Assembly: GCF_004379255.2 (NCBI RefSeq)
Contig: NC_056034.1
Coordinates: 40,220,887 to 40,284,886, forward strand
DNA from: Salvia splendens
Lineage: Eukaryota > Streptophyta > Magnoliopsida > Lamiales > Lamiaceae
Reading direction: 5' to 3'
DNA length: 64,000 bases
In this document: piece by piece, positions 21,538 to 32,699 of the stretch
Numbering within the stretch: position 1 is the stretch's first letter
Layout of the letters: every line of letters begins with the position of its first letter
The notes under the pieces: generated by a model
Told to the model about the DNA's origin: nothing
What the model saw: the letters and a program-made list of their open reading frames with translations, nothing else
The model's database searches: none
Made by a program: the position numbers and the translations under genes

Positions 21538-22100
21538 TAAATAGTTAACTCGTTCCAACTCTGCATAAGCATTGCCGAGGTTGTGCACGAGCATATATAG
21601 TGTAATAGTATGTTCGTATGATTTGATGCAATTCATACCATATGTACCAAAGGTGTGTACATTGATGCCAAGACCGTGCACACACAAAACTTGATATGCA
21701 TGGTACAAATTGACCGAATCAGACTATGCTTGACAATCATGCGTATAAATTCTCAAAGTCAGATGCAAGATTAATCAATTTTAATAGGTATTTGACTGAT
21801 TCACGATTTAATAAATCAGCGTAAATTAAATTTAATCAGTTTTACTCATTTTTAGTTTTTTACTAAAAAAAATAAGATAAATATTGTTTTAATCTTATTT
21901 ACCAAACCCTACTAAAATTATCTTAAATTTAATCGATATAATTAAATAATAACATAAAATTCAATATTAGTAATTTACTTTTAACTAAAATTAATTTTAA
22001 TTTATACTCAGTCTCTCACTATATCTTGTTATAAAACCAAACTTCACGAAGTCTCAAATACAGTTCACTATATATATGATTGAATTGGAACATGTATATC
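21538..22100 (+). repeat. Copy 2 of the ~560-bp non-coding duplication
   Basis: Same-orientation counterpart of 5316-5880. Its last ~70 bases (CTCAAATACA... to ACATGTATAT) also resemble the tandem units at 39010-39225, on the far side of the inserted transposons. Confidence 0.7.
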
Positions 22101-22133
22101 TATTATAAGAGCATCCACAATGGATGCCATAGT

Positions 22134-22745
22134 TGATGGGGTACGAACTAAACCCTAATGGCAAGCCCAATAACAGTGACGGCCCATCAGCCCAGAGCCC
22201 AAGAAAGAGTATCTGTTCGGCACCAAAGAGTTCGGCACGACCAAAGAGTTCGGCACGACCAAAGAGTTCGGACTCAGCCTACAGCTCGGTAAAAGCCGAC
22301 CAGTCAAGCTCTCCTCTCAGATCGGCAAGAGCTGATCGGTAAAGTCCAGCAGTTCGGTCTCAGCATTCGACCGAACTAGGAGTTGGTGGACTCACGAAAG
22401 GCCTCCACGACCTCCACTATACCCACGATCTATTTAGTGGTATGAAGCAGTTATTGAGCAGTTATTGCTCACCCACGATCTTGTTAGTGGGGCTGCAAAC
22501 CACGATCCTAGTTCAATGTATAAATAGAACTTAGATCTGATAGAAAAGGGTTAAGCTCTCTAGAGATAAAATAGCATATAGCAAGTCTGTGTTGTAAGCT
22601 GTATTTTCGCAGATCAAGCAATACAAACCTGCCCTCATTTCTCCCCGTGGACGTAGATTTACCTCAGTAAATCGAACCACGTAAATTCATTGTGTCATAA
22701 TTCTCTACCAGCATTTACTAACATCAATAATTCGCGGACTCATCA
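22134..22745 (+). repeat. 5' LTR of the outer gypsy element
   Basis: Starts TGATGGGGTACGAACTAA and ends CATCA. It contains a TATA box (TATAAATA at 22519-22526), so transcription probably starts some 30 bases downstream. Confidence 0.93.
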
Positions 22746-22746
22746 C

Positions 22747-22764
22747 TGGCGCCGTCTGTGGGAA
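22747..22764 (+). promoter_or_regulatory. Primer-binding site of the outer gypsy element
   Basis: TGGCGCCGTCTGTGGGA follows the 5' LTR with one base between. This position and the leading TGGCGCC are typical of plant gypsy primer-binding sites. I do not assign the tRNA. The nested element has the same site in inverse orientation just left of 32113. Confidence 0.75.
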
Positions 22765-22821
22765 ACAGAGAACAAAATTTGTGATAAAGCGAATTTTTGA
22801 TCCATTTTTTCCACCCAAAAA

Positions 22822-24906
22822 ATGCATACCAGATCGCAGAATACCCGTATTCCAGCCCGTGAGAACCAGGAGGAAGCCAATCCATCCCATAGGTCGGGAA
22901 AACAGCCTAGGGATAAATCCACCACCAGTTCTCATGGCGAAGGAACAAGCCGCTCCAAAAATCGTCCCACTGAGTCTTCCCAGCAGCCCGATTTGAATGA
23001 GGCTGTCAAGCAGTTTTTGGCTGAAAAGCAGGAGGAATTCTTAACCTTCCTGCGAAAAAGCCAAAAGCAGCCGGAGATGAAAACGACGGATTCTCCTTCT
23101 CCCTCCGCACAAGAAAGTCACTACCGCAGTAGTGTCGCATCTCCCAGGAGAAAGAATCCTCAACCCCGACATATTCCAGCTCCTCCTCGGTACCGGAATC
23201 ACAGGAGAACTCAATCTCCTCCATACCGACGAGATATCGGATTCGCCGTGTACGGAGCACTGAAGACTCCGTTCTCGGACGACATCACCCGAACTCCCCT
23301 ACCACAGAACTACCGAACTCCGTCGATGACTTACGACGGGCTCGTGGACCCTCACGATTTCTTGGGGCGCTATCAATATAACATGGCGAACCAGGGTCTC
23401 AACGAGGTCCACATGTGCAAGCTGTTTCCCGAGCTGCTCATCGGGAACGCGAGAAGGTGGTTCGATAGCCTCCCCCAGGGCAGCATCAGATCTTACCGAG
23501 ATCTAATGGATGCCTTCCACAGGAGGTTCTTTCAGAAAGCGGAAGCCCGAATCACTTCGGCTCAGCTGCTTTCCATTCGTCAAGGTCGCGACGAAAAAAT
23601 TAGCGACTTTATGACAAGATTCCACAAGGAATGCCTGCAAGTAGACGATCTCAACGATCTGCTTGTCATCTCGGCATTCCAAAATGGAATCCTGCCCGGA
23701 GCTCTCTACAGGAAGCTCGTTGAGTGCGGTCCGCAGACAGCTCAGGAAATGTGGGACATTGCGGACCAGTACTCCCGGGCCGATGAGGCAGACCGTCGTA
23801 AACGGTCGTTAGACAGCTCATCGTCCCGAGGAGACAGAAGGAAGCCCGATCATAGCGATCAGGGGCATCCTCGCCGGACTCCATTTGAAAGAATTCAAAG
23901 GGCTCCGGTGCAAGACAGATTGGGACCTCGTCTCAATCCCGAGAAGCCGCCCGCTCAGTTCGTACCGCTGAACAAGCCGAGAGCGGAAATTTTCGAACTG
24001 CACTCTGACCTATTCGAAAAGCCAAAACGGATGACGAAATCAGCCGCGCGCCGACCACAGGATAACTACTGCTCCTACCATCAAGACCACGGTCACGATA
24101 CTGAGGAGTGCAGAAACTTGGCTGCAGGTATCGATGTTCTTGTGAAGGCAGGGACATTGAAAAAATACCGAAGTAAGCAGCCAAAGAAGAATAAAAAGCA
24201 GAGTGGTGCGAACTGCGCCCCTCAGGATCCGAAAAGGCAGCCGGATCCCGAAGACGATGACGAGCCGCAATATGATGGAGTAATCCAGACTATTGACGCG
24301 CTCCCTGCCGGGAAGACCAAGTCGTCCCTAAAGTCAGAACGCAGAGGCTCCAATCGAGAGGAGCCAACGCATAAAAGGCTGAAGCAGGACGAAGTGATTA
24401 CGTTCTCGGCTGCTGATCCCGTCCCGGCCATCTCTCCTCACCAAGACGCCATTGTCATCCAAGCCGGAGTGGCAAACAAACTGATCCACAGGGTGTTTGT
24501 GGATACAGGAGCGTCGGTTAGCATTCTTTTTAAAGAGTGCTTCGACAAACTAGAAGTGGACCCAGCTCGGCTCAGTCCGGCTCCGCTTCCCCTGAAGAGC
24601 TTCACTCAGGAGGACACCCGCCCTGAAGGTATTATCAGCCTTCCGATCACGGTGGGGAAAGCGCCTACTAGCTCCAGTACGATGATTGAGTTTTTCGTGG
24701 TGAAAGCTCGGTCCCCGTACAACGTCATCCTGGGAAGAGACTGGCTCAACACAGTTCGGGCCGTTTGCTCCACCTATCACCTCACCATCAAGATCCCTAC
24801 TAAAGGAGGGATAGCGGTCATCCGAGGTGACCAAAAGAGAGCAAAGGAATGTCTGCAAATTGCGCTTAGAAGTGCCGAGCAGTCAGATCGGCACCACCAA
24901 GCATAG
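22822..24906 (+). CDS. Gag-protease polyprotein of the outer gypsy element
   Basis: The 694-residue product supplies the virus-like-particle shell protein and the maturation protease. The N-terminal 150 residues are basic and serine/proline-rich. The retrotransposon Gag domain follows (about residues 185-320, with RWFDSLPQGSI and RFHKECLQ), then a zinc-knuckle-like CSYHQDHGHDTEEC (about 414-427). The aspartic protease has DTGAS as active-site motif (about residue 560) and ILGRDWL downstream. Translation ends at TAG 24904-24906, but the same frame continues open into pol. The frame is intact and longer than a typical gag because protease is included. Confidence 0.93.
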   Translation: MHTRSQNTRIPARENQEEANPSHRSGKQPRDKSTTSSHGEGTSRSKNRPTESSQQPDLNEAVKQFLAEKQEEFLTFLRKSQKQPEMKTTDSPSPSAQESHYRSSVASPRRKNPQPRHIPAPPRYRNHRRTQSPPYRRDIGFAVYGALKTPFSDDITRTPLPQNYRTPSMTYDGLVDPHDFLGRYQYNMANQGLNEVHMCKLFPELLIGNARRWFDSLPQGSIRSYRDLMDAFHRRFFQKAEARITSAQLLSIRQGRDEKISDFMTRFHKECLQVDDLNDLLVISAFQNGILPGALYRKLVECGPQTAQEMWDIADQYSRADEADRRKRSLDSSSSRGDRRKPDHSDQGHPRRTPFERIQRAPVQDRLGPRLNPEKPPAQFVPLNKPRAEIFELHSDLFEKPKRMTKSAARRPQDNYCSYHQDHGHDTEECRNLAAGIDVLVKAGTLKKYRSKQPKKNKKQSGANCAPQDPKRQPDPEDDDEPQYDGVIQTIDALPAGKTKSSLKSERRGSNREEPTHKRLKQDEVITFSAADPVPAISPHQDAIVIQAGVANKLIHRVFVDTGASVSILFKECFDKLEVDPARLSPAPLPLKSFTQEDTRPEGIISLPITVGKAPTSSSTMIEFFVVKARSPYNVILGRDWLNTVRAVCSTYHLTIKIPTKGGIAVIRGDQKRAKECLQIALRSAEQSDRHHQA

Positions 24907-24912
24907 CAATCA
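24904..24912 (+). promoter_or_regulatory. Candidate stop-codon readthrough site (UAG-CAA-UCA)
   Basis: The gag-protease ORF stops at UAG and is followed by CAA UCA, which fits the CARYYA context of tobacco-mosaic-type leaky stops. Pol continues in the same frame with no other stop. The nested element has the same nine bases at its gag-protease end (minus strand, 29946-29938). Suppression of this stop would give a low level of Gag-Pol. This function is inferred. Confidence 0.6.
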
Positions 24913-25356
24913 CAGCAGCCGGAGTCAGAGGCGATGACCGAAGTCATACCGGAGCCGAACTCGATGACAGTTCAGCTGTACGAAGACGATCCATCCAGAA
25001 CGGTTAAGATCGGCTTCGCGGGAACGCCCCTACTTCGGGAAAAAACCATCCAGCTCCTCAAGGAGTATAAAGACGTCTTTGCATGGTCTCCGTTGGACAT
25101 GACCGGAGTGCCTCCCGAGGTAATCACTCATCGTTTAAATATTGATCCTTCAGTCCGGCCGATAAAACAGAAGCAAAGACTCTTTGCGGCAGAACGAAGT
25201 CAAGTCATCCATGACGAAGTCCGTCAATTATTGAAGGCGGATGTGTTATTCGAAGTGAAGTATCCTTCGTGGGTGGCCAATCCTGTCATGATCAAGAAAA
25301 AGGAAGGAGGATGGCGGATGTGCATAGATTTCACCGATCTAAATAAGCACTGTCCC

Positions 25357-25943
25357 TGATGATTCCGCGAATTTTTGATGATGATAAATGCTCGTAAAAA
25401 TAAATTACGACACAGAGAATTTTACGTGGTTCGATTTACTGAGGTAAATCTACGTCCACGGGGAGAAATGGGGGCAGGTTTGTATTGCTTGATCTGCGAA
25501 TTACAGCTTACAACACAGACTTGCTATATGATTATTTCTCTAGAGAGATTCTCCCCCTTTTCTATCAGATCTAAGTTCTATTTATACATTGAACTAAGAT
25601 CGTGGCTTACATCATCACTCTAGGTCGTGGAGGTCGTGTAGGTCATGGCCTAAGATCGTGGCCTGAGTTGACGCCACGTGGTAGTGGGTGTGTTGGAAGT
25701 TGTGGAAATCCTGCATGGGTCCACTAACTCCTTGTTCGGTCGAATACTGAGACCGAACTGCTTTGGTTGCCGATCTGAGAGTAGAGCTTGATGCCGACCT
25801 GAGAGCAGAGCTTGATTGGTTGGCTTTTACCGAGCTGTAGGCTGAGGCCGAACTCTTTGGTAATGCCGAACTCATACTCTTCCTTGGGCTTTGGGCTGAT
25901 GGGCCGTCACTGCTGTTGGGCTTGTTTAGTTCGTACCCCATCA
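25357..25943 (-). repeat. 3' LTR of the nested gypsy element
   Basis: On the minus strand it starts TGATGGGGTACGAACTAA and ends with the complement of TGATGATTCCGCG. Same length as the copy at 32113-32699. Confidence 0.93.
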
Positions 25944-26029
25944 CTACCCCCCCCCGAAAGACGAAGTGAATCACTTCGGCGAAGCGAGTCACTTCGGCAT
26001 TCTGGATAATGGTACGGGGTAAGTTGATG

Positions 26030-26188
26030 TTTGTCCTCGGTCTTATGAAGTGAACTCTTCTTTGACCAGACTTGGTCCTTGGTCTTGATGAAATAAACAT
26101 CTTTGACCGGACTCGTCTTTGGCCTGATGAAATAAACATCTTTGACCGGACTCGTCTTTGGTCTGATGAAATAAACATCTTTGACCGG
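26030..26188 (-). repeat. 39-bp minisatellite, nested copy (about 3-4 units)
   Basis: Units carry GATGAAATAAACATCTTTGA plus GGTCT/GGCCT and CCGGACTCGTC variants. They lie between pol and the 3' LTR. The left units are decayed. Confidence 0.85.
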
Positions 26189-26645
26189 ACTAAGCTTGTG
26201 TCCTAATTTGGCGAGTTTTATCGCGTGGATCGGACTTTCCCTTGTCCTAATTCAGGCAAGTTTTATCGCGAGAATCGGACTTTCGTTGCAGTTCGTTTCA
26301 GACGAAGTGCTTGATTTTTAAGCCGAATTGTGGTCTTGTATCCTCTTTAGAAGCTTGGACTTCACAATCGTTGGCTTATTGCAGCTCGTTTCAGACGAAC
26401 TGCTTGTTTAAGCTGAATTGTGGTCTTGTATCCTCTTTAGAAGCTTTGACTCACAATCGTTGGCTTGTACACGTTCTAAGAAGGGGATCAGCCTTCGAAG
26501 AACAAGATACCTCAGTTACATTTGTAAGAGACGACACTCACATAGACAGACACAACGCACGTAAGACAAACAAAAACGCACATAGGCAAAGAGAGCAAAA
26601 TAAAAAACAAGGAAAGCACATAAGACTGACTGACCGAACTGTCTC

Positions 26646-29600
26646 TTACAAATGGAACTTCTTGAGGTTGGAAATGTGCCATGTTCGGGGTACCTGTTCT
26701 CCTGACATGTGAGCCAATCTGTAAGACCCTTTGCCGAGGACTTCTGACACCCGATACGGACCTTCCCATGTGGGTTCGAGCTTGCCCAGCTTTTCTGCTC
26801 GGCTTACTTCGTTGTTTCTCAAGACGAGATCTCCCACTTGAAATTGCAGCTTCTTCACCCGTTGGTTGTAATACCGGGCTACTTGCTCCTTGTACTTGGC
26901 TGCTTTTATGCACGCCAATTCTCTTCTTTCTTCGGCCAGATCTAACTCGGCTCGCAGTCCGTCATCATTCATTTCTGAGGAGAAATGTAGAGTTCGTGGA
27001 CTGGGTACGCCGATCTCAACCGGGATCACGGCTTCAGTGCCGTACACCAGACTGTACGGAGTTTCACCGCTGGAGGTTGTGGGTGTAGTTCGGTAGGACC
27101 ATAGGACTTGAGGGAGATTTTCTACCCATTGTCCTTTGGCTTGTTCTAACCGAGCTTTTAACCCTTTCACCAGGATACGATTTGTTACCTCCGTTTGTCC
27201 GTTTGCTTGTGGATGAGAGACCGAAGTGAACCGCTGTTGAATATTCAGCTCTTGGCACCAATTCTTGAACGTCTTGTCGGTGAACTGAGTCCCGTTATCC
27301 GAGATGAGGATGTGGGGTATGCCAAATCGGCACACTATGTTCTTCCAGACGAAATCCAATGCCTTCGAGCTCGTTATCGTAGCTAATGGTTCAGCTTCCA
27401 CCCACTTCGTAAAGTAGTCCACGGCAACAATTAGGAATTTCATTTGCCGAGGAGCTTGAGGAAGTGGTCCCACTATGTCTATGCCCCATTGCATGAAAGG
27501 CCAAGGGCTCTGCATAGTGGATAGATCGGTCTGCGGCATCTTTGGGATATTTGCATGGATTTGGCACTTCGGGCAGGTCTTGACGAGCTGCACTGCTTCT
27601 TGTACCAAAGTTGGCCAATAATATCCCCATCTCAGAACTTTTTTAGCTAAAGCTCTGGCTCCGATGTGGCTACCGCACGATCCTTCATGAACTTCTCTGA
27701 GGATGTAGTCCGTCTCTCCTGGTCCTACGCACCGCAATAATGGCTGGAGGTAAGACTTTCTAAAGAGGACTCCTTCATGAAGTTCGTACCGAAGTGCTCG
27801 GCACGTGATCTTCCGAGCTTCTCTCCTATCCTCGGGCAATTGTCCTTGATCCAGATACTGCAAGATCGGCGTCATCCAGTTCGGCGAGCTGGATACCGAA
27901 TGTACCTCGGCTTCATCAATGCTTCGATGCATTAATTCTTCCGCCTTTGAGCTCGGATCTGAGGCCAACTTGCTTAAGGTATCTGCTCGGCTATTTTCCG
28001 CTCTAGGAACGCGGATTATCCGAAAATAGGAGAAACTTCGGCTGATGCTTTGCGCTTTGTCCAAATACTTCTTCATTCTCTCGTCACGAGCTTCACTTGT
28101 ACCCAACATGTGATTTACTATGACTTGTGAATCACAATGGACTTTGAGAGATTTGGCGAGCAGACTTTGCGCTAACTGGAGTCCGGCAAGAAGGGCTTCG
28201 TACTCGGCTTCATTATTAGTAGTGGGGAATAGGAAACGAAGTGAGTAGGTTACCTCGTGTCCGTCGGGAGCGACAAGTAAAATACCAGCTCCACTTCCCA
28301 TCTTGTTTGAAGCTCCATCTACGAATCCGCTCCAGCAGTCCGGCGGCTCTACTTCGGATTCCAAGGGCTGTGCTAGTTCGGCATTGGCAGACTTTTTCTG
28401 TTCGGCAATGACAGGGATTGCTTGATCGAACTTGGCCTCTGTAAGAAAATCTGCCAAGGCTTGTCCCTTGATGGCTTTCCGAGGTAGGTACTCGATTGAG
28501 TGTTCTCCCAGCTCTATGGCCCATTTGGCGATTCTGCCTGATGCTTCTGGCTTGGTCAAAACTTGCCGAAGAGGCAGATCGGTTAAGACGCATACCTTGT
28601 GAGCATAGAAATATGGCCGCAGTCTCCTTGCTGCATTTACTAACGCCAGAGCAATTTTTTCCAGAGGTTGATACCTTGTTTCTGGACCTCTTAATGCTCG
28701 GCTTGTAAAGTAGATGAGAAACTGCTTTAGGCCTTTTTCTCGTACAAGCACCGCACTGATGGTTTGATCTGATGCCGCTAAGTATAGGAATATTACTTCG
28801 GCTCCGGTTGGAGCAGAGAGAATAGGAAGCTCGGCTAGATAACTTTTGAGCTCGTCAAAGGCCTTTTTCTGCTCGGCTCCCCACTCGAACTTTGGTGCCT
28901 TTTTCAACACCTTGAAGAACGGCAGTTGCTTTTCGGCTGCTTGGGAAAGGAATCGATTCAGTGCGGCTAGACATCCAGTTAGCCTTTGCACGTCATGTAT
29001 GAACTTCGGCATTGTCATGTTCTGAACGACTTGAACTTTGGAGGGGTTTGCCTTGAGTCCGTCCTTTGAAACCCAACAACCCAGAAACTTTCCCGAATCT
29101 ACCAAAAAGGTACACTTTTGGGGATTAAGTTTGAGGTTGGCTTTCTTGAGCACGTTGAGAGTGGACTTGAGGTTGTCTTCGTACTCCGAAGTGCTTTTGC
29201 TTTTGACAACTATGTCGTCGACATACACTTCAACCTGCTTTCCGATTAGGTGCCGAAAAAGCTTGTCTACCATCCTTTGATAAGTGGCTCCGGCATTCTT
29301 TAAACCGAATGGCATCTTTTTATAAGCGAAAATGCCGAAATCGGTAATGAAAGCTGTTTTCGGAGCGTCACTCTCATCCATCAACACTTGGTGATATCCT
29401 TTGTATAAATCAAGAAAACAGAAAATTTCGAAGCCGATCAAAGCTTCTACTTTTTTATCTATATTCGGAAGGGGATAGCAATCTTTAGGACAGTGCTTGT
29501 TTAGATCGGTAAAATCTATGCACATCCGCCATCCTCCTCCTTTTTTCTTGATCATTACAGGATTGGCCACCCAGGAAGGATATTTTACCTCGAATAGTAC

Positions 29601-29943
29601 ATCCGCTTTTAGTAATTGGCGGACTTCGTCATGGATGACTTGGCTTCTTTCTGCCGCAAAGAGTCTTTGCTTCTGTTTTATCGGCCGGACCGAAGGATCA
29701 ATATTTAACCGATGAGTGATTACCTCGGGGGGCACTCCGGTCATGTCCAACGGAGACCATGCAAAGACGTCTTTATACTCCTTGAGGAGCTGGATGGTTT
29801 TTTTCCCGGAGTAGAGGCGTTCCTGCGAAGCCGATCTTGACCACTCTGGATGGATCATCTTCGTATAACTGAACGGTCATTGAGTTCGGCTCTGAAGTGA
29901 CTTCGGTCATCTCGCTTGCCTCTGACTCCGGTTGCTGTGATTG
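26646..29943 (-). pseudogene. Pol of the nested gypsy element, one homopolymer frameshift
   Basis: A long open frame from about 29800 down to 26646 encodes RT (YVDD), RNase H, archaeal-type RNase H and integrase, as in the outer copy. Between the UAG at 29946-29944 and position 29805 the frame is that of gag. A run of seven A (minus strand; 29798-29804) stands where the outer copy has six. This one-base difference takes pol out of the gag frame, so readthrough of the stop could not produce Gag-Pol. It is a real inactivating change or a homopolymer error. Confidence 0.9.
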
Positions 29944-32025
29944 CTATGCTTGATGGTGCCGAACTGGTTGCTCGGCACTTTTAAGCGCAATCTGCAGACA
30001 TTCTTTTGCTCTCTTTTGATCACCTCGGATGACCGCTATCCCACCTTTAGTGGGGATCTTGATAGTGAGGTGATAAGTAGAGCAAACGGCCCGAACTGTG
30101 TTGAGCCAGTCTCTCCCCAGGATGATGTTGTACGGGGACCGAGCTTTTACCACAAAGAACTCGATCATCGTATTGGAGCTTGTAGGCGCTTTTCCCACCG
30201 TGATCGGAAGGCTGATAATACCTTCAGGGCGGGTGTCTTCCTGGGCGAAACTTTTCAGAGGAAGTGGAGCCGGACTGAGCCGAGCTGGATCCACTTCCAT
30301 TTTATCAAAACATTCTTTAAAAAGAACGCTGACTGACGCTCCTGTATCCACAAATACTCTGTGGATCAGTTTGTTTGCCACTCCGGCTTGAATGACAATA
30401 GCGTCTTGGTGAGGAGAGATGGCTGGGACGGGATCGGCATCTGAAAATGTAATCACTTCGTCTTTCTTCAGCCTTTTATGTGTCGGCTCCTCTTGATTGG
30501 AACCTCTGCGTTCTGCTTTTAGGGACGACTTAGTTTTCCCGGCAGGGAGAGCATCAATAGTCTGGATTACTCCATCATATTGCGGCTCGTCGTCGTCTTC
30601 GGGATCTTCATGCCTTTTCGGATCCTGAGGATTGCAGTTCGCACCTCTCTGCTTTTTGTTCTTTTTCGGCTGCTTGCTTTGGTATTTTTTTAACGTTCCT
30701 GTTTTCACAAGAACATCAATACCTGCAGCCAAATTTCGGCACTCCTCGGTATCATGACCGTGGGCTTGATGGAAGGAGCAATATTGATCCTGAGGTCGCC
30801 GCGCGGCTGATTTCGTCATCCGCTTTGGTTTTTCGAACATATCGGAATGTAGTTCGAAAATTTCCGTTCTTGACTTGTTTAATGGTACGAACTGAGCGGG
30901 CGGCTTCCCAGGATTGAGCCGTGGCCCCAATCTGCCTTGTACCGGTGCCCTTTGAATTCTTTCAAAAGGAGTTCGGCGAGGAAGCACCTGGCCGCTTTGA
31001 TCGGGCTTCTTTTTCTCTTCTTGGGATGAGCTGTCTAAAGACCGTTTTCGACGGTCTGCCTCATCCGCACGGGAAAACTGGTCCGCAATGTCCCACATTT
31101 CTTGAGCTGTTTGCGGGCCGCACTCCACGAGCTTTCTGTAGAGAGCTCCGGGCAGGATTCCATTTTGGAATGCCGAAATGACAAGTAGATCGTTAAGATC
31201 ATTTACTTGTAGGCATTCCTTGTGGAATCTCGTCAGGAAGTCGCTGATCTTTTCGTCGCGACCTTGACGTATAGAAAGCAGCTGAGCCGAAGTAATTCGG
31301 GCTTCCGCTTTCTGAAAGAACCTCCTGTGGAAAGCATCCATTAGATCTCGGTAGGATCTAATGCTGCCTTGAGGAAGGCTGTCGAACCACCTTCTGGCGT
31401 TCCCGATGAGCAGCTCGGGGAACAGCTTGCACATGTGGACCTCATTGAGACCCTGGTTCGCCATATTATACTGATAGCGTCCCAAGAAGTCATGAGGATC
31501 CACGAGTCCGTCATAGGTTATCGACGGAGTTCGGTAGTTCCGCGGCAAAGGAGTTCGGATGATATCGTCCGAGAACGGAGTCTTTAACGCTCCGTACATG
31601 GCGAACCCGACATCTCTTCGGTACGGAGGAGAAGGGGTTCTCCTGTGATTCCGGTGCCGAGGAGAAACAGGAACATGTCGGGGTTGAGGATTCTCTCTCC
31701 TGGAAGACACGTCACTACTGCGGTAGTGACTTTCATGCTTAGACGAGGAGGGAGAATCCGTCGTTGTCTTCTCCGGCTGTTGGCTCTTCTGCAGGAAGGT
31801 TAAGAACTCCTCCTGCTTCTCAGCCAAGAACAGCTTGACAGCCTCATTCAAATCAGGCTGCTGGGAAGACTCGGTGTGTGGACCTTTTGAGCGGCTTGTT
31901 CCTTCACCGTGAGAACTGGATACAGACTTCTCACGAGGCTGCTTTCCAGGCCTATGGGCTGCTGGGTTAGTTTCCTCATGGTCATCACGGATGGAGGCAC
32001 GGGAGTTGTGCGGTCTGGCATGCAT
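29944..32025 (-). CDS. Gag-protease polyprotein of the nested gypsy element
   Basis: The ATG at 32025 aligns with the outer copy's start (both begin MH.R); the longer in-frame extension upstream comes from the leader. The product is about 693 residues. It has the Gag domain, the zinc-knuckle-like CSFHQAHGHDTEEC, the DTGAS protease motif and ILGRDWL. The frame is uninterrupted to UAG, followed by CAA UCA as in the outer copy. It should be able to supply Gag and protease in trans. Confidence 0.92.
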   Translation of the reverse strand: MHARPHNSRASIRDDHEETNPAAHRPGKQPREKSVSSSHGEGTSRSKGPHTESSQQPDLNEAVKLFLAEKQEEFLTFLQKSQQPEKTTTDSPSSSKHESHYRSSDVSSRRENPQPRHVPVSPRHRNHRRTPSPPYRRDVGFAMYGALKTPFSDDIIRTPLPRNYRTPSITYDGLVDPHDFLGRYQYNMANQGLNEVHMCKLFPELLIGNARRWFDSLPQGSIRSYRDLMDAFHRRFFQKAEARITSAQLLSIRQGRDEKISDFLTRFHKECLQVNDLNDLLVISAFQNGILPGALYRKLVECGPQTAQEMWDIADQFSRADEADRRKRSLDSSSQEEKKKPDQSGQVLPRRTPFERIQRAPVQGRLGPRLNPGKPPAQFVPLNKSRTEIFELHSDMFEKPKRMTKSAARRPQDQYCSFHQAHGHDTEECRNLAAGIDVLVKTGTLKKYQSKQPKKNKKQRGANCNPQDPKRHEDPEDDDEPQYDGVIQTIDALPAGKTKSSLKAERRGSNQEEPTHKRLKKDEVITFSDADPVPAISPHQDAIVIQAGVANKLIHRVFVDTGASVSVLFKECFDKMEVDPARLSPAPLPLKSFAQEDTRPEGIISLPITVGKAPTSSNTMIEFFVVKARSPYNIILGRDWLNTVRAVCSTYHLTIKIPTKGGIAVIRGDQKRAKECLQIALKSAEQPVRHHQA

Positions 32026-32112
32026 TTTTTTTTTTTGTTTTTGTAGTGGAAAAAGGGTCAAAAATTCGCTTTATCACAGATTTGGTTCTCTGTTTCCCAC
32101 AGACGGCGCCAG

Positions 32113-32699
32113 TGATGATTCCGCGAATTTTTGATGATGATAAATGCTCGTAAAAATAAATTACGACACAGAGAATTTTACGTGGTTCGATTTACTGAGG
32201 TAAATCTACGTCCACGGGGAGAAATGGGGGCAGGTTTGTATTGCTTGATCTGCGAATTACAGCTTACAACACAGACTTGCTATATGATTATTTCTCTAGA
32301 GAGATTCTCCCCCTTTTCTATCAGATCTAAGTTCTATTTATACATTGAACTAAGATCGTGGCTTACATCATCACTCTAGGTCGTGGAGGTCGTGTAGGTC
32401 ATGGCCTAAGATCGTGGCCTGAGTTGACGCCACGTGGTAGTGGGTGTGTTGGAAGTTGTGGAAATCCTGCATGGGTCCACTAACTCCTTGTTCGGTCGAA
32501 TACTGAGACCGAACTGCTTTGGTTGCCGATCTGAGAGTAGAGCTTGATGCCGACCTGAGAGCAGAGCTTGATTGGTTGGCTTTTACCGAGCTGTAGGCTG
32601 AGGCCGAACTCTTTGGTAATGCCGAACTCATACTCTTCCTTGGGCTTTGGGCTGATGGGCCGTCACTGCTGTTGGGCTTGTTTAGTTCGTACCCCATCA
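32113..32699 (-). repeat. 5' LTR of the nested gypsy element
   Basis: Counterpart of 25357-25943. The primer-binding site (complement of CTGGCGCCGTCTGTGGG) lies immediately to its left. Confidence 0.93.

Larger units (their letters stand above)
25357..32699 (-). mobile_element. Ty3/gypsy element of the same family, nested in the outer copy's pol
   Basis: LTRs of 587 bp at 25357-25943 and 32113-32699 appear identical in the stretches compared. They are flanked by a 5-bp duplication GTCCC (25352-25356, 32700-32704) that lies in the outer RT sequence. The element runs on the minus strand: primer-binding site just left of 32113, gag-protease, UAG, pol, a few 39-bp repeats, then polypurine tract (G-run as C-run at 25944-25955). 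Its proteins are nearly the same as the outer copy's. It has no counterpart of the outer copy's antisense ORF. Insertion of a family member into another, with unmutated LTRs in both, indicates recent bursts. Confidence 0.94.

Noticed and set aside
25375..25623. 82-codon ORF present twice (also 32131-32379)
   Set aside because: Both copies lie inside gypsy LTRs and are shared only because the LTRs match.
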